64,000 nucleotides of DNA from NCBI GenBank assembly GCA_949317995.1, contig OX439036.1, positions 6,056,356 through 6,120,355 on the forward strand, given 5' to 3'. Under the pieces are notes generated by a model. The model saw only the letters and a program-made list of their open reading frames with translations. It did not search any database and was not told the DNA's origin. Position numbers and translations under genes: made by a program. The DNA comes from Acholoe squamosa. Taxonomy: Eukaryota; Annelida; Polychaeta; Phyllodocida; Polynoidae. Of this stretch, positions 10,411 through 21,075 are shown piece after piece. The first letter of the stretch is position 1. The number at the start of each line of letters is the position of its first letter.

Positions 10411-10876
10411 ATAAGATACAACCTACTTTAACATGTACAGGTATTAAGGTTGGGTTTCCAATGTCAAGGTCGGACGTGGGATGTGTTTACTACTGGGGGA
10501 TTAATCACAGGTTTTGCATAAAAAGGTGTGATAGAAGAGAGAAGAAAAAAAGCTGATTATTCAACACTTGTTTAACTTCTACTCTTCCTCTCCCCCCCTT
10601 TTATTTTCCACAAAAAAAGAATAATTCTCTTTCCCACACTATTGTATGCCATGTATGAAGTTGCATGATAATGAAATATTTCCCCACATCTTAATTAAAT
10701 GAACTAGAGCGGCACATTTATGTTAGCAGATGGCCTACTCAGGGTTTAACGCTTTGATGCTTTTATAGATTGAATTGAATGGTATATGTTTGAAATTAGA
10801 CCAACAAGAAAAGGCTGTGTTTCCAGTAACATGGCGCAAAGAAATAAGGTCGTGAGTTCAAACTTATTCATTATTA

Positions 10877-10908
<32 letters not shown>

Positions 10909-11173
10909 AATTGTGTACAGAAATTTAGTCACAGATATGCCAGATTCTTTTATTGCACGGTAAGATATGAAAAACAAAAAGAAAATTAGAAATGTGAAAA
11001 AAATGTAACCTTGAGGATATGCTCAACTCTAAATCCATAGATCATCTTCAGTAAAATGGATGAACAATATGATAAAATAAATATTTAAAATTTTTCTAAA
11101 CATTCTCAAAAGGTAAAAAAAAGACAACATTTGGTAGGGTTTGCCGAGTGACTGGACACCTTTTTTGCCTTAC
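10411..11173. other. No gene seen; probable intron of the 11174-11780 exon
   Basis: A poly-T tract lies at 10881-10907. On the minus strand this interval follows the splice donor of the exon candidate and would be intron if that exon is real. Confidence 0.45.
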
Positions 11174-11780
11174 CTGTGGGTGTGTAGATGAGGGTGATGG
11201 GGACACTACCTCCTCCTCCAGGTGCATCAGACCTAGCCTCCTGTAGGTACAACTCCTCCAGGGTGTGGAGATCCACCTGTAGTTTATACTGCCCCAGTCT
11301 CACCGCCCCCCTCACCCACCCCGGACACACCTCTAGCCTCCCACCCCCAGGCCCCTGGAGGGCCGCAGGGGATCCTGGAGGGGGTGGGGCATGGTGGGGT
11401 GGGGTCCAGGTAGGGCTGGTATTAGGGCCTCTGGGTGAAGCCCTTGTAAGGGCATTGCTTGGGGCATGATGGGGCGGGGCCCTTGTAAGTCCAGTATTAG
11501 GGCCTTGGGATGGGGCCCTTGTAAGGGCATCACTGAGGGCATGGTGGGGTGTAGAGGCCCTTGTAGGGGCAGTGCCAGGGGTAGAGACAGGCATTTCGGC
11601 AGGATTTCTATCGATTGATTGGTTGATATAGATTGATGTGTGCAGTCCTAACATTCCTAATTCAAGTGTGTGTGTCTTCTTTTCTAGAGTGACAATGTCA
11701 GAATGTAGACCAGCAGTAGATGTCTCTGGTGTCTTGTTGAACCTCAAAAGTCTTGGTGTGAATCTGTTGCCTCTGTAAAA
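11174..11780 (-). CDS. Candidate internal exon, Pro-rich protein of unknown function
   Basis: The minus strand is open across 607 nt between a possible acceptor (CAACTGCAG, then TTTTACAGAGG) and a good donor (CCCACAG then GTAAGG). In frame it starts FYRGNRFTPRLLRFNK, passes through a Pro/His/Ala-rich tandem repeat (nt 11385-11580; units like ALTRAPPHHAP) and ends in an ordered-looking block with QYKLQVDLHTLEELYLQEA and SVPITLIYTPTG. It leaves one base of the next codon (phase 1). I do not recognise the family. The open frame, the donor and the non-repetitive hydrophobic pattern at the end support coding; the weak acceptor and repeat content argue for caution. If this acceptor is right, splicing directly after the 47555-51881 exon would hit a stop within about 30 codons. 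It therefore belongs to another gene or needs intervening exons. Confidence 0.45.
11385..11580 (-). repeat. In-frame ~75-bp tandem repeat inside the exon candidate
   Basis: About 2.5 copies of a 75-bp unit (GGGGCATGATGGGGCGGGGC / CCCTTGTAAGGGCATC words on the plus strand). It encodes about 25 residues per unit with GPNT and TPPHHAP or APPHHAP motifs. The unit is a multiple of three, so copy-number change would keep the frame. Confidence 0.7.
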
Positions 11781-12392
11781 CTGCAGTTGTGAAACACAGT
11801 AGCCTCACTAGAGTGGGCCTGAAAGGCTATGTTTACCACTTTAAAATGGCATCAAGAAGTCAACATAAGTATGTAGTTAATCTGTTTCACCACCTTGCAA
11901 AGTGCAAGTACGCTTCAGAGGTGTAGATCTATGAGTGATTACTGAACAGGTATTATAGATTCAGCTTTCACACCTACTAAACATGTAGACGACTTAACTT
12001 GCTGCTGACCTAATCACACTAAGGTATTACCTGATTAATAATACCAGGTAACCCCACAACCGTCACCCTGTACATAAGGATGGAGACCACTTCAGACCAA
12101 TTGAAGTCCAATGGCACTACTCTGGGTATCGTTTGAAGGCAGGCTTATTAGGGGATTAAGCCACAATCAAAGACAGAACTAGTTGATAGATAATCCGGGA
12201 TCAAAAAGATCTGCAAACAAACCATATCTCATCAGTCAATATTGTAACTATATCCGGTCAACTAGTTTTATCTGTGAGCAGGAAATACCTTGACAATCCA
12301 ACGACATTCTTGTATCTCTCCAGTCGTATCTGTTCTATCTCGAAGACATCAGAGTTCTATCTCTTGTCAAGGACATATTGCCTCACATCAGT
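11781..12392. other. No gene seen
   Basis: No open frame or repeat family recognised. Confidence 0.55.
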
Positions 12393-12739
12393 CTTATCCC
12401 TCTTGTGGAAGAGGTTTTCCTCCCCTGGTTAGATTCCTCAGTTTCCACAATTATAAGATCTACACCACTGCCTTCCCTCTTTTAATATACCGGTATTCTC
12501 TCCCTTTTTATCAAATATGAAATGATCCGAGTAGAGCACCATCTCCAGCGAAACAGTTTTTTTCTCTTTGGTCAGAGAGACAACCAGTGTTATCCTTCTT
12601 GTGGAATAGGCTTTCCTGCTATGGATAGATTCCTCAGTGTCCACACTTCTATCACCTACACCAATCCCTTCCTTATATACATGTACCAGTCTTCTCTCCC
12701 AGTTGGTCCAATATGAAATGATCCGAGTAGAGAACCATA
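12393..12739 (+). repeat. Tandem duplication, two ~150-bp copies 197 bp apart
   Basis: 12393-12541 and 12590-12739 both contain TTATCC-tTCTTGTGGAA, TAGATTCCTCAG-gTCCACA and AATATGAAATGATCCGAGTA. About 80% identical by eye. Short open frames on both strands follow the duplication and have no protein features. Confidence 0.75.
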
Positions 12740-13033
12740 TGAACCTCTTGGGTTCGGTTACAAAGGCTTTATGGCGGCGCTTTATAAGTGGTCTATGCCA
12801 TAGGCACCTGGTATATATGATGTATTTGAATGTGTGTGCTTTATCGTAGGTCGGACTTCGGCCTTTGTGTGACGGTTCGGGCCGTTATAAGGAGTTGTAG
12901 GAGAGTACATAGAGATCAACAAGGTAAAAGGGACCTCCGTGAGGGGTGTCAGGGAGGTACCTTTTAGCTTGGTGATCCATACCGGATGGTGTTTATTGGT
13001 AAGGATCAGATTAGACTGCCAGGTGGGAATGGT
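12740..13033. other. No gene seen
   Basis: Contains a small inverted pair, GGTCGGACTTCGGCC and a 'gacggttcgggccgt' hairpin at 12850-12884; otherwise nothing recognised. Confidence 0.45.
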
Positions 13034-13175
13034 TATAAACCTTTAAGGGCCGCTGATGCATTAATGCATCATGCCACTTGGTAGTCAAGATGCATTACTG
13101 CATCATGCCCATTGGTGGTCATGATGCACAGATGCAGCGCTGATGAAGAGGGTTGGAATGATACAGATGCAGCAA
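13034..13175 (+). mobile_element. Family A left-end fragment
   Basis: ATAAACCTTTAAGGGCCGC, then GATGCATTAATGCATCATGCC, a repeated 'gatgcattactgcatcatgccc' and ATTGGTGGTCATGATGCAC (within 13034-13125). The right half of the element is missing. Confidence 0.75.
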
Positions 13176-13505
13176 AGCAGTGCTGGTGAGTCAGTATCAA
13201 TACGAGAACTCGCAGGACCGAGGCCATTGCTGTCAAAATCGCTGCCGGGCCTGCAGAAATGACCAGACCATGGAGCCGAATGTCTGGATGTAATCTTGGG
13301 ACCTTGGGCTCTTGAGGAATCCGGTCCTGCCAAAATGGCCTGCAGAACAAGATCTGCAGGACCGGATGGCCTGTGGGGGGAAAACTTTGTATAGCCTCTC
13401 CACACAGCAGTGCATCATGACATGAGTTCGAGGATGTAGAGCAAGCTCTAGCCTTTGTCTTGCATCCAAATGTGTTTGGAGCATTTTCCATTGGTTGCCT
13501 GGAGC
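13176..13505. other. No gene; small inverted repeats
   Basis: Two copies of a TCTGCAGGACCGG / CCGGTCCTGCC type inverted word occur at 13314-13365, and CTGCAGAA words flank them. Open frames up to 154 codons on the minus strand run into the tRNA-like repeats to the right and are not credible genes. Confidence 0.45.
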
Positions 13506-13609
13506 AAAACGCGTCTGCTCACAACGTGATTCGAACCCACGCAGCTGAGCATGGCGCAAAATGCGTCCCCTGACGACGGGATTCGAACCCGCGTAGCTGA
13601 GCACAGCAC
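13506..13609 (-). repeat. Two 52-bp tandem units each holding a tRNA T-arm/B box
   Basis: On the minus strand both units read GCTCAGCTnCGnGGGTTCGAATCnCG (positions 13526-13550 and 13577-13602) and so contain GGTTCGAATC, a perfect Pol III B box and T loop. There is no acceptor/D/anticodon half in between. This is a duplicated tRNA 3'-part relic or part of a tRNA-derived SINE. Confidence 0.65.
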
Positions 13610-13784
13610 AAAATGCATCAGCTGGAGATGGGATATACCGCACAACTGGAACATTTTGCGGCCCAGGATAGAGCCGCAAAACCTCACTCTCTATCACTCA
13701 TTGAGATTCTACTTGTCTTTGACAAAGGAAATAAAAAGGTGCATCAGTTGTTACATGCTGCATCCCTCTAGTGCTTTAGAAGCT

Positions 13785-13966
13785 AATGCAGGAGCGCATC
13801 ATGTCCAGTGCTCGGCATGATGCACCAATGAAGTGCTGGTAAGACTTCATTGGTGCATCATGACGACCCTCTGTGTGTATCAACCCTGTGCGGTCGTCAT
13901 GGTGCTTGAATGTAGCCTGTATGATGCATGATGCATTAATGCATCAGCGGCCCTTTATGGGTTATT
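13785..13966 (+). mobile_element. Family A element, internally shortened
   Basis: GATGCACCAATGAAGTGCTGG then directly ACTTCATTGGTGCATCATG (positions 13820-13863), so the first arm has a shortened stem and loop. The central arm is CGACCCTC...GGTCGTC, and the right end is GCATTAATGCATCAGCGGCC with CTTTATGGGTTA. Confidence 0.75.
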
Positions 13967-14044
13967 AATGATCCATGTGTATGTGTAGGTGTGCCATAGT
14001 AAAGTGACCCCACCTCATACAGCACTATACCAGAATACACTCCC

Positions 14045-14400
14045 AGCGACATACACGCGAGGAAAAGGAGGTCACAGGACAACATAAAGTAGGGCGGTCA
14101 CAGGAAAAATAGGGGTGGGTTACAGGACATACACGGAGGGAAACAGGACACACAATGAGGGATGGTTACAAGACACAAAGGGAGGGATGGTTACAGGACA
14201 CAAGGAGGGGTTGGGGAGACGATAGATGTTACAGGACAAAAAAGGAGGGGTGGTTACAGGACACACAAGGAGAGGGGTGGTCACAGGACATAGACACCCT
14301 CAGGTTGTCCTGTGACCACCTTTTCCTCGTGCAGTCCTGTGGCCACCTTTTCCTCGTGCAGTCCTGTGACCACCTTTTCCTCGTGCTGTCCTGTGACCAT
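14045..14400. repeat. GGTTACAGGACAC degenerate repeat plus 27-bp tandem repeat, mutually inverted
   Basis: The left part (14045-14295) repeats 'gnggtnacaggacacacaaggag' irregularly. The right part (14307-14400) has four CAGTCCTGTGACCACC-type starts at 14307, 14334, 14361, 14388, i.e. a 27-bp unit with TTTTCCTCGTG. The words GGTCACAGGAC and GTCCTGTGACC are reverse complements, so the two halves could pair as one large hairpin. Confidence 0.75.
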
Positions 14401-15574
14401 CACACTCTGCTAATAAGGATCAACCTACCAACATGTACATCTACAGTACATATACTGATGGTGCCATTTCCTGGAAGCCCTAGGAAAAAACTGATCTGCA
14501 TATTTCTCTGGTTATAGCATAACAATACCTGCTGCTTATAGTATTTCAATATTCTTAACGACAACATAGACTTAACATTGCCAACAAAGCCACTTCGTGC
14601 AGATCACAGTGACCTACATTAGTCAGGACATTGGTGTCTGTAGAGCTACGACTACCAAATACTATATGATGATGACCAACCTTATAAGGATGAATCTGTG
14701 ACGACAGCATGTCTCTCAAGTAAGGTCACCAGTGAATATGCAGTCATTTACCTTGAAATATGCCATACACTTAATGCTACGACTGTGCCCTCTAAAATAA
14801 TTGTGGAAAGTCGCCGATGCCCGTATTGGGCTATTTATGATTAAATACATTGCTACGTATGCTCTACAAAACCCTATGCCATGAATGCATGATGGCACTT
14901 TATTCAAAGTAATGGTCCAAGATCTCTCCCGTCTGAAATCTATATTCTATCCTATGTGCGGGGCCCCACAGTGATTGGGTGAAATTCAGACTCCAGGTTT
15001 TAGATACGATCTGGAGAAACCGTTGGGCACTAGAATAAACGTGGGCAAGGGTACCTTCTCATATCTTACCTCCAAACCGTAGGTGGAGTGAGTGTGTGTG
15101 TGGGGGTGGGGTGGGCTATCAGTGAACTTCCCAAGTACATACCCTTTGATCGAAGATCAATATTGGCTAAATTCCAATAAAGAACTCTCAAGCAGCCTTA
15201 ACTCCTAAAACACGTTCCTAATGGATCTGGAAAAGGTCAAAACGGTCGATTTGTGCGCCTATAGATTAAAGGGAAAAATCACGGCCCTGCTGAAACATGA
15301 ACGGCACATGTCACTTGTGCTAACTGTATGGTTAAAGGCATGTTGAAAGAAAGATCAAGTGATGAATGAATAAAGGAAAATGCTGTGGGAGACGATAAAA
15401 TAAAATCAATTCAAAATTGTTGGCCTAAGGGAGTGATTACACAAATCTTTTAAAGTTATGCCCCGGCCTGTGACGTCAGACCAACAGAGTCGCACCTCAT
15501 AAGCAGAACCTGCTGCAAGCAGTGCGCCCTTTGGAGTACATAATGAACCTGCTGCTTTCCAGGCGTGCATCTAA
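14401..15574. other. No gene or repeat recognised
   Basis: Single-copy-looking sequence. There is a small GT-rich stretch near 15093-15110 and no exon I can support. Confidence 0.55.
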
Positions 15575-15860
15575 GTGGCCTACAGCACCCAGCGCCGAAG
15601 GCGCTGGTGATATCTAATAACGGTGTTGGGTTGGACTACCAAAAAGCTCCCCCTCCCTCCAGAGGAGTCTGAAATTTTCCACCCCCTCCTTTTATTCTGT
15701 ATTTGAAGGTGTAAGCTATTTTTCTTAAAATTCTTTTTTTTCTGTGCCAAAAATGATGGACTTCTTTTTCTGTCCCTACAAGAGGGTCTGAGATCTTTGC
15801 CAACAACCCCCCCCCCCAAAAAAAAAAAGACCCCCCCTTGTTAAAAAAAATGACCCCTCC
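15575..15860. mobile_element. Family C remnant
   Basis: It has the C-family pattern: CTCCCCCTCCCTCCAGAGG, TCTGAAATTTTCCACCCCC, then a 'tttattctgtatttgaagg' centre, 'agagggtctgagatctttgcc' and C/A homopolymers. The ends are degraded. Confidence 0.45.
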
Positions 15861-16053
15861 ATAATATCAGATAGACGAGGTAGGAATGTGACACTATAAT
15901 ATGTACGATCTACACACAATGGTGAATGTGTACAAGTGTATAATGAAGTACAGCTACCTTATGACAAGTACACACCATTGTATTATCAAACATGTCAGAC
16001 ATGTCAGTTATGTTACCTATATGTAGGCTACATGAAGGTGCCAATAGCCTATG

Positions 16054-16272
16054 CACTGTAAAATATGACTGTCAATCTACTATATAGGGGATCCTTGTGA
16101 ACAGTCGGCCACCGTAATTGAAAAGCACTAAATCAGTGTAGTTTTCACAAGAAACTCCAGGTGGCAGTACAGTTCTACACAAATGTAAGGAATCTCTGTG
16201 AAAATAACGATGGATCTCTGGTAACTTTGGGTTGAGGAATGTGCTGTTATTTCGATGACATTCTTTACAGTG
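16054..16272 (-). mobile_element. Family B element, full length
   Basis: 219 bp bounded by CACTGTAAAA on the left and TTCTTTACAGTG on the right, with the B body words CCAGGTGGCAGTACAGTTC and AAGGAATCTCTGTGAAAATAA. Small open frames on the minus strand inside it are not conserved between copies. Confidence 0.85.
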
Positions 16273-16964
16273 TATGTATGGCAGCCAGACCAACTAGTAT
16301 TATGGAGGTATGGTGGGGTCAGGAACACATAGCGAAAACGTGTACGGTTAGAATCTAGAAACCTTGTGGTTATCAGAAAATTGTATTGATTGACTGACTG
16401 ATTGATTGATTGTTTGAAATTTTATATCTATGCTTTTACACATTAAACACGTTATTGTTACGTCACATGTATCTGTTCATACAACGACCAAATCGTAGGC
16501 ACCAGATTCATTGGATCACATTAATAAATCCAGTGTTTGGATCATTACTTTCTGAGAGTTCATGTGTTTAATGGCACCATTGGTGCTATGGTGTAAGCTC
16601 CGTATCAGTATTGATAGGTATAAATACCACAGGGAGACCGGGATAATGGTTTCTGCCTCTGGGCACGTCCCACACGCCACCTAGTGAGTAGGATCAGAAC
16701 TATAAATCTCTACATGGCACTGACGTAGTTTATGATTGTATGCAATATCACTGTCAGGACACATGGAGTTATGCAGATCACTGCAAAGTTTGTAAACAAA
16801 ACAAGGGATGTGATATCTCTGTATTTAGTTGGGTTTGTGAGCTGAAAAGCGGTGTGATGGAAGGTATAGGCATACATGGAATTATGGGCACATTACCAGG
16901 GGCTGTAGTGGTCTAGAGAAGCAGTAATCAATGGATAAAATATCCAGATGACTACCCTAACTGT
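16273..16964. other. No gene seen
   Basis: A (TGAC/TGAT) short tandem tract at 16389-16412; otherwise nothing recognised. Confidence 0.55.
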
Positions 16965-17205
16965 GGCCCCCAAGGGGTAAAAAACGACATGTCGACATTT
17001 GGCCATTTTGAGGTGACATTTCGACATTGTACCCTTTTAAAAGTGACATGTGACATATCTAATCCCTAAAAAAGTGACATGTAATCTGAGGTCTTGAAAT
17101 TTTGAGATTTTAGACATGTTATTTTCCCTTAAAAAAGTGACATGTGACCTGAAGCCTTGCATTTTGGCGACATTGTGACATCAGGTGGGGTCCCCTTGGG
17201 GGCCC
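16965..17205. mobile_element. Family D-related element
   Basis: Ends TGGCCCCCAAGGGGT and TCCCCTTGGGGGCC are inverted. Inside are GTGACATGTGACATAT and AAAAAGTGACATGTnA modules, similar in style to family D but diverged in sequence. Confidence 0.6.
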
Positions 17206-18107
17206 CCTAACTCAGTGTGTACATGATGGTAAGTACTATACTAACTGCAAAGCTAGGACTATACTAACTCAAGATCAAGAACAGAATTTAGATGTTAGTT
17301 TATAAAAGAGGCATTTAGAGTGCTTTCCTGATGTGCATTTATGATGCTAATGTACCTTGTACAGGGTAGGGTCTATAATGTTTTATGGCAACACACCTTG
17401 AAGTACAATTGATAAAAAAGTATTCCGTAACAGAGGTCATGTGGAAATGTCTAGGAAATTGATCTTGTTCAGGAGGTCATTGTGCTGGTGGTAGAAAAAG
17501 AAATTGATAGTGGCTGACCACAGGACTAGCTTGCTATCTGTATTATTGCCACTCCTCTACTCAAAAGACACTCATTGTTACATCAAGTCATTCATCCTAC
17601 CTTCCTGAGGGGGAGCCAGTACACACTTTAAATAGCTCATAGAATAAAATGGAATGATTGTTTATGCCCTTAAAAAGGAGCGTTCTATGCAGGGCTCAGC
17701 CTACCAGCACCTAAATTAATAGCATTGTCTGTTTCAATGCCTGTGAGTCACACACTACCATCAGATAAAGCAACAGGGCTGGATTTTCCTACCATCACTG
17801 GTGGGCCTGATGGTAGGAAGTTTTGAATTAACCTTCAGCCTTCCTGTAGAAATTCTAATATTAACATTCTTATGGAGAAGCTTTATTGATATGGTGGCGG
17901 ATTGAATGTTGCACTTTTCTTTTGGAATGAATCATTAGTCTCTGCACAAAAAGTTGCAATGTAGAATTTTTATCATTGTAAATATGCAACCAGAAAGAAT
18001 ACAGAGTTAGCATAGTCACCATATTACTCTTCAGACTGACTTCTCTCTAATATCATTGATTTAGAAAGCCCCGTCACTTTGCACATAAGCACGCCCACCC
18101 TAACTCG
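17206..18107. other. No gene seen
   Basis: No open frame, recognised repeat or splice-flanked coding segment. A short inverted pair TTTTCCTACCATCA / TGATGGTAGGAAG lies at 17786-17820. Confidence 0.5.
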
Positions 18108-18288
18108 GGTCTCCCTAGCCCACTTAAAAGGGTCTATTTCTCCTCTTTCCTATCCCCTCAGGATGTGTGTGGTGCACATATGTGCGGGCACTGACACATT
18201 CCTCTGTAAAATTGTGTAATGTAGTTCTCGCCATGAATATGACCTCAGCTGTCGAAATGGCGTTAAACATCTATTACTCACTCACTCC
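18108..18288 (+). mobile_element. Family E SINE-like element
   Basis: It carries the shared body CCCACTTAAAAGGGTCTATT, TTTCCTATCCCCTCAGGAT, GGTGCACATATGTGCGGGCA and ends ATGGCGTTAAACATCTATT followed by ACTCACTCACTC. The same body is at 24733 (minus), 38368 (plus), 40461 (minus, partial), 33021 and 52783 (minus), and always has the short tandem at the same end. That is typical of a SINE 3' tail. No tRNA-like head is evident in these copies, so they are probably truncated at the left. Confidence 0.8.
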
Positions 18289-18469
18289 CACCCTAACTAT
18301 AATTGTGCCGTTTCTCATGTCTGCCCATCAAGTATTTAGATCACAAAATAGAAGAATACATTTAAACATGATATACCTGTCATCCGCCATCATTGATCGA
18401 CTAACTGCAGTTAACATAGTCGGTGTCCTAACAGTGAATATGCTGTCTAATTCTTTAACATTTAAGACC

Positions 18470-18655
18470 TGTTACTACATCAATGCATCACGCCCATTGG
18501 TCGGCATGGCGAGTAACTCACCTAGGCTGTATTCCTGCATCATGCTGACCCTTTGGGTTTGATCCTGTCACGGAGGGTCGTCATGATGCTCCAATGAAGT
18601 GCTGATGAGCAGACTCACCAGCACTTCATTGGTGGCTTTAAAGGGTTAGCTAAGT
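18470..18655 (+). mobile_element. Family A element, left-truncated
   Basis: Contains CATCACGCCCATTGGTCGG, a decayed first arm, CTGACCCTTTGGGTTTGATC...GGAGGGTCGTCATGATGC and the third arm CCAATGAAGTGCTGATGAG/CACCAGCACTTCATTGG, ending TTTAAAGGGTTAGC. Confidence 0.75.
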
Positions 18656-19190
18656 GTGTGCCTCGTACGACAGGTGCGCCTTTTACGCAGTGTTTTACGG
18701 TAGTGCAAAGAGAAGGTGGGCCTTTATCTATAACAACTGATTACGTTGTAAATTGTATCAGGGTAACCTCTTGACCTTGTGGTACGACATCAATATAAGT
18801 TATAGATTTAACTCAAGTGCCATTTCTTCGACATCTTTCCTTATCTCTCTGTCAGTGATATCATGATGATATCTATATATCATTGATATTGATACCATGC
18901 AGAGGAGAACAATTCACAAATCAATAATTGTTGAGTAACATGTACTACATACATGGTCAGATGGTAGCTTGCAGTCAAGTAGAAATATCGATAGCAAAAG
19001 TGATCCTGAATTCCTCGATTTGAAACATCTACCCATTTCCGAATATCTTATTGAATTTTCAAATTGCTAGCAATAGAGCGTGGACCAAAATATTTCAATC
19101 TAATCTCATATGTAAACCATGGCAAAGTTGGCTAGTTAATCAGGTCTTACTCAGACAGCCAAATTATAATAATACTTATGGCGTGCTGAT
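18656..19190. other. No gene seen
   Basis: A+T-rich with an ATATCAT-type dyad at 18857-18895; nothing else recognised. Flanking open frames (18167-18562, 19051-19317) overlap elements E and A. Confidence 0.5.
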
Positions 19191-19393
19191 CATGGCATCT
19201 GAGGAGGTTCCACAATCCATGATTGGTCCAAATCTCTGGTGTCGTGAAATATTTCCAAAGGGCCAGTATGATGCTGAAGGGGCCGTTATGATGGACCAAT
19301 GCAATGTTTGTGAGTAACTTGCCACAACTTCATTGGCGCACCATGCCATCAAAGACATGAGTCTGGAGGCATCATGCGGCCCTTAGCACGTTA
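19191..19393 (+). mobile_element. Family A fragment, strongly diverged
   Basis: Recognisable words are GGGCCAGTATGATGCTGAAG, TGATGGACCAATGCAATG, AACTTCATTGGCGCACCATG and ATCATGCGGCCCTTAGCACG (within 19258-19390). Confidence 0.45.
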
Positions 19394-19771
19394 AACCTTC
19401 AAGGGCCGCTAAGGGAGTGATCATTTTTTTAACAACAGGGGGGGGGGGGGCTGGTGGGTTTAAGGGGGGTCAGAATTTTGCCAACCCCTTGACTGGTTGG
19501 GGAGGGTTAGAACCTTTTCAACCCCTCTGATGGGGGGGGTCAAATAATTTCACCTGTTTTCAGTGGAAACCCCCATGCGATACTATAGGGTAAAAGGGCA
19601 TTGTTTATGCGCGATTTTTGGCCCTTATGGGGGGGGGGTCGGAATCAAGAGGGGGGTCGGAATTTTTTTCACGCGTCCGCACGCAAACCCTTGAATGTAG
19701 CCCTGGCAAGTTACTCGCCAGGGCTGCGTTCATGCATCATGACAATCAATCAGCGGCCCTAAAAGGGTTAA
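19391..19771 (+). mobile_element. Family A element interrupted by family C
   Basis: Left end TTAAACCTTCAAGGGCCGCT stops after 20 bp. The A sequence resumes near 19691 with TTGAATGTAGCCCTGGCAAG, its hairpin partner and the end CAGCGGCCCTAAAAGGGTTA. Family C occupies the gap. Confidence 0.8.
19411..19690 (+). mobile_element. Family C copy nested in family A
   Basis: Starts AAGGGAGTGATCATTTTTTT and AACAACAGGGGG, then G-run/T-run alternation and a 'gcgtccgcacgcaaaccc' end. The right inverted repeat is truncated. It sits inside the terminal stem of a family A copy. Confidence 0.8.
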
Positions 19772-19959
19772 TAATGGTTCCTATGCTGTAGGTTCCAGGA
19801 TCCACCATTGGCACCAGTCTCTGTCTAGTGCTGCATATAACACTGATACTGTTGCTATTTATTACATGGCGGTAACATCATAGACATGGCATTTATACAC
19901 AAACATGATTTAGAGACATCTGCTATTTATGGAGCCTATTATTGAGTTGTTGCTGATGT

Positions 19960-20012
19960 GTTGCTGTTGTTTTTGTTGTTGTTGTTGTTGTTATTGTTGT
20001 CTTGTATAAGAC
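19960..20012 (+). repeat. (GTT)n microsatellite
   Basis: GTTGCTGTTGTT followed by nine or so GTT units, one interrupted by ATT. Confidence 0.85.
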
Positions 20013-20702
20013 AATAGTATGTTTAAAATCGACGAAAAGCTATATGGTGATCAAATTCCTTACTAAAAACCCAAGAGATATGAGAGACGAGGGTAACACA
20101 GTTAACAAGTTTAAGATTGTGCACGTCGAGAAAGAGGGTCGAATATAGCAAACCTATCGGGATTAGATTGTATGAAAATATAGTTTGGAAATCATTTAAA
20201 TACTTTCCAAACTCCTTTTTATATAGAAATTGATGATTGATTTATCCTCCAAATCCAAGGTAAAATTGTCAAAAATTAAAGAAAATAAGAAAGAGAAAAA
20301 GACACAAACTAATTTTTCAGTTTTGTGTGTCCTTTCTGAATCCCATCCCAAAGTGAATAATCCCTCTGCATATGGTACACATGTACATACAAAAATACCT
20401 CCAATGTCTATGGATACAACTCCGGCATGGAGAGCCAAGTATGTTGACAATCTGGGAGGCACCATTCCACTTGTTGTCTGATAATAATGACCAGTATACA
20501 TATACACCACTCTGTGATCGTCAATTGACCTCATGGCAGTAGCCATTTATGTTATTAGTGTAGTGGTATATATAAATGGTGGTGGTGGGCTGTGATGTAG
20601 GACATGGATACCCACATAGTTATCAGATTATGGGCCCCACACTAGGTAATGAGGGAAATGGTATGGTGCCACCTTTAATGATAAAGCTCAGGACTACTGT
20701 AA
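20013..20702. other. No gene seen
   Basis: Overlapping open frames of 83 and 116 codons on opposite strands at 20196-20546 lack domains and splice context. No repeats recognised. Confidence 0.5.
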
Positions 20703-20773
20703 GCAGTGGTGAAACCAGGGGGTGACCTGAGGGGCACGCCCCCCCCCCCGCTTGACCCCCTGAAAATTTGGTT
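20703..20773. mobile_element. Family K-type end fragment
   Basis: GCAGTGGTGAAACCAGGGGG, GGGGCACGCCCCCC and CCCCTGAAAATTTGG resemble the GTGGCGGAT...GGGGCGCCCC layout of family K, but no opposite terminus is present. Confidence 0.4.
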
Positions 20774-20784
20774 AAACTCTTAAG

Positions 20785-21075
20785 TCCTGACTATAGGGAA
20801 GTACCGAACCCTGGTTGTACAGCCCCACCTTCTATGTCCACCCCTGTGTGAGCTTTTTAAATGCAGGTGGCCTATTCCGAGGTAGCAGGTTGTCCCATGG
20901 GCGCGGCCATTGCTGGAGCTTGTTACCAGCGACCTACTGATACGACCTATCAGATGGGTACCAGTTGGCCCCCAAAGGACCACAGTGGATAGATTGGAGT
21001 TCTCTCATTAGCCAATAATTAAACCTGCTAAGTCCATATAGTCTGTGGCTTATACGTGGGGTTTAAGGTAGTGTA
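20785..21075. mobile_element. Family F element, diverged
   Basis: It aligns in outline with 39235-39470: a left 'ccctggttgtacagccccacc' end, a middle 'gctggagcttgttaccagcgacc ... gatgggtaccag', 'cagtggatagattggag', 'ttagccaataatt', and a right end GTGGCTTATACGTGGGGTTT. No coding potential. Confidence 0.55.

Noticed and set aside
13233-13697. Minus-strand frame of 154 codons.
   Set aside because: It contains the translated tRNA T-arm repeats (SNPVV and RGFESR words), a classic artefact, and the rest has no protein features.
18167-18562. 131-codon plus-strand frame that looks membrane-like.
   Set aside because: It begins in a family E SINE and ends in a family A element, and the intervening part has no family match.
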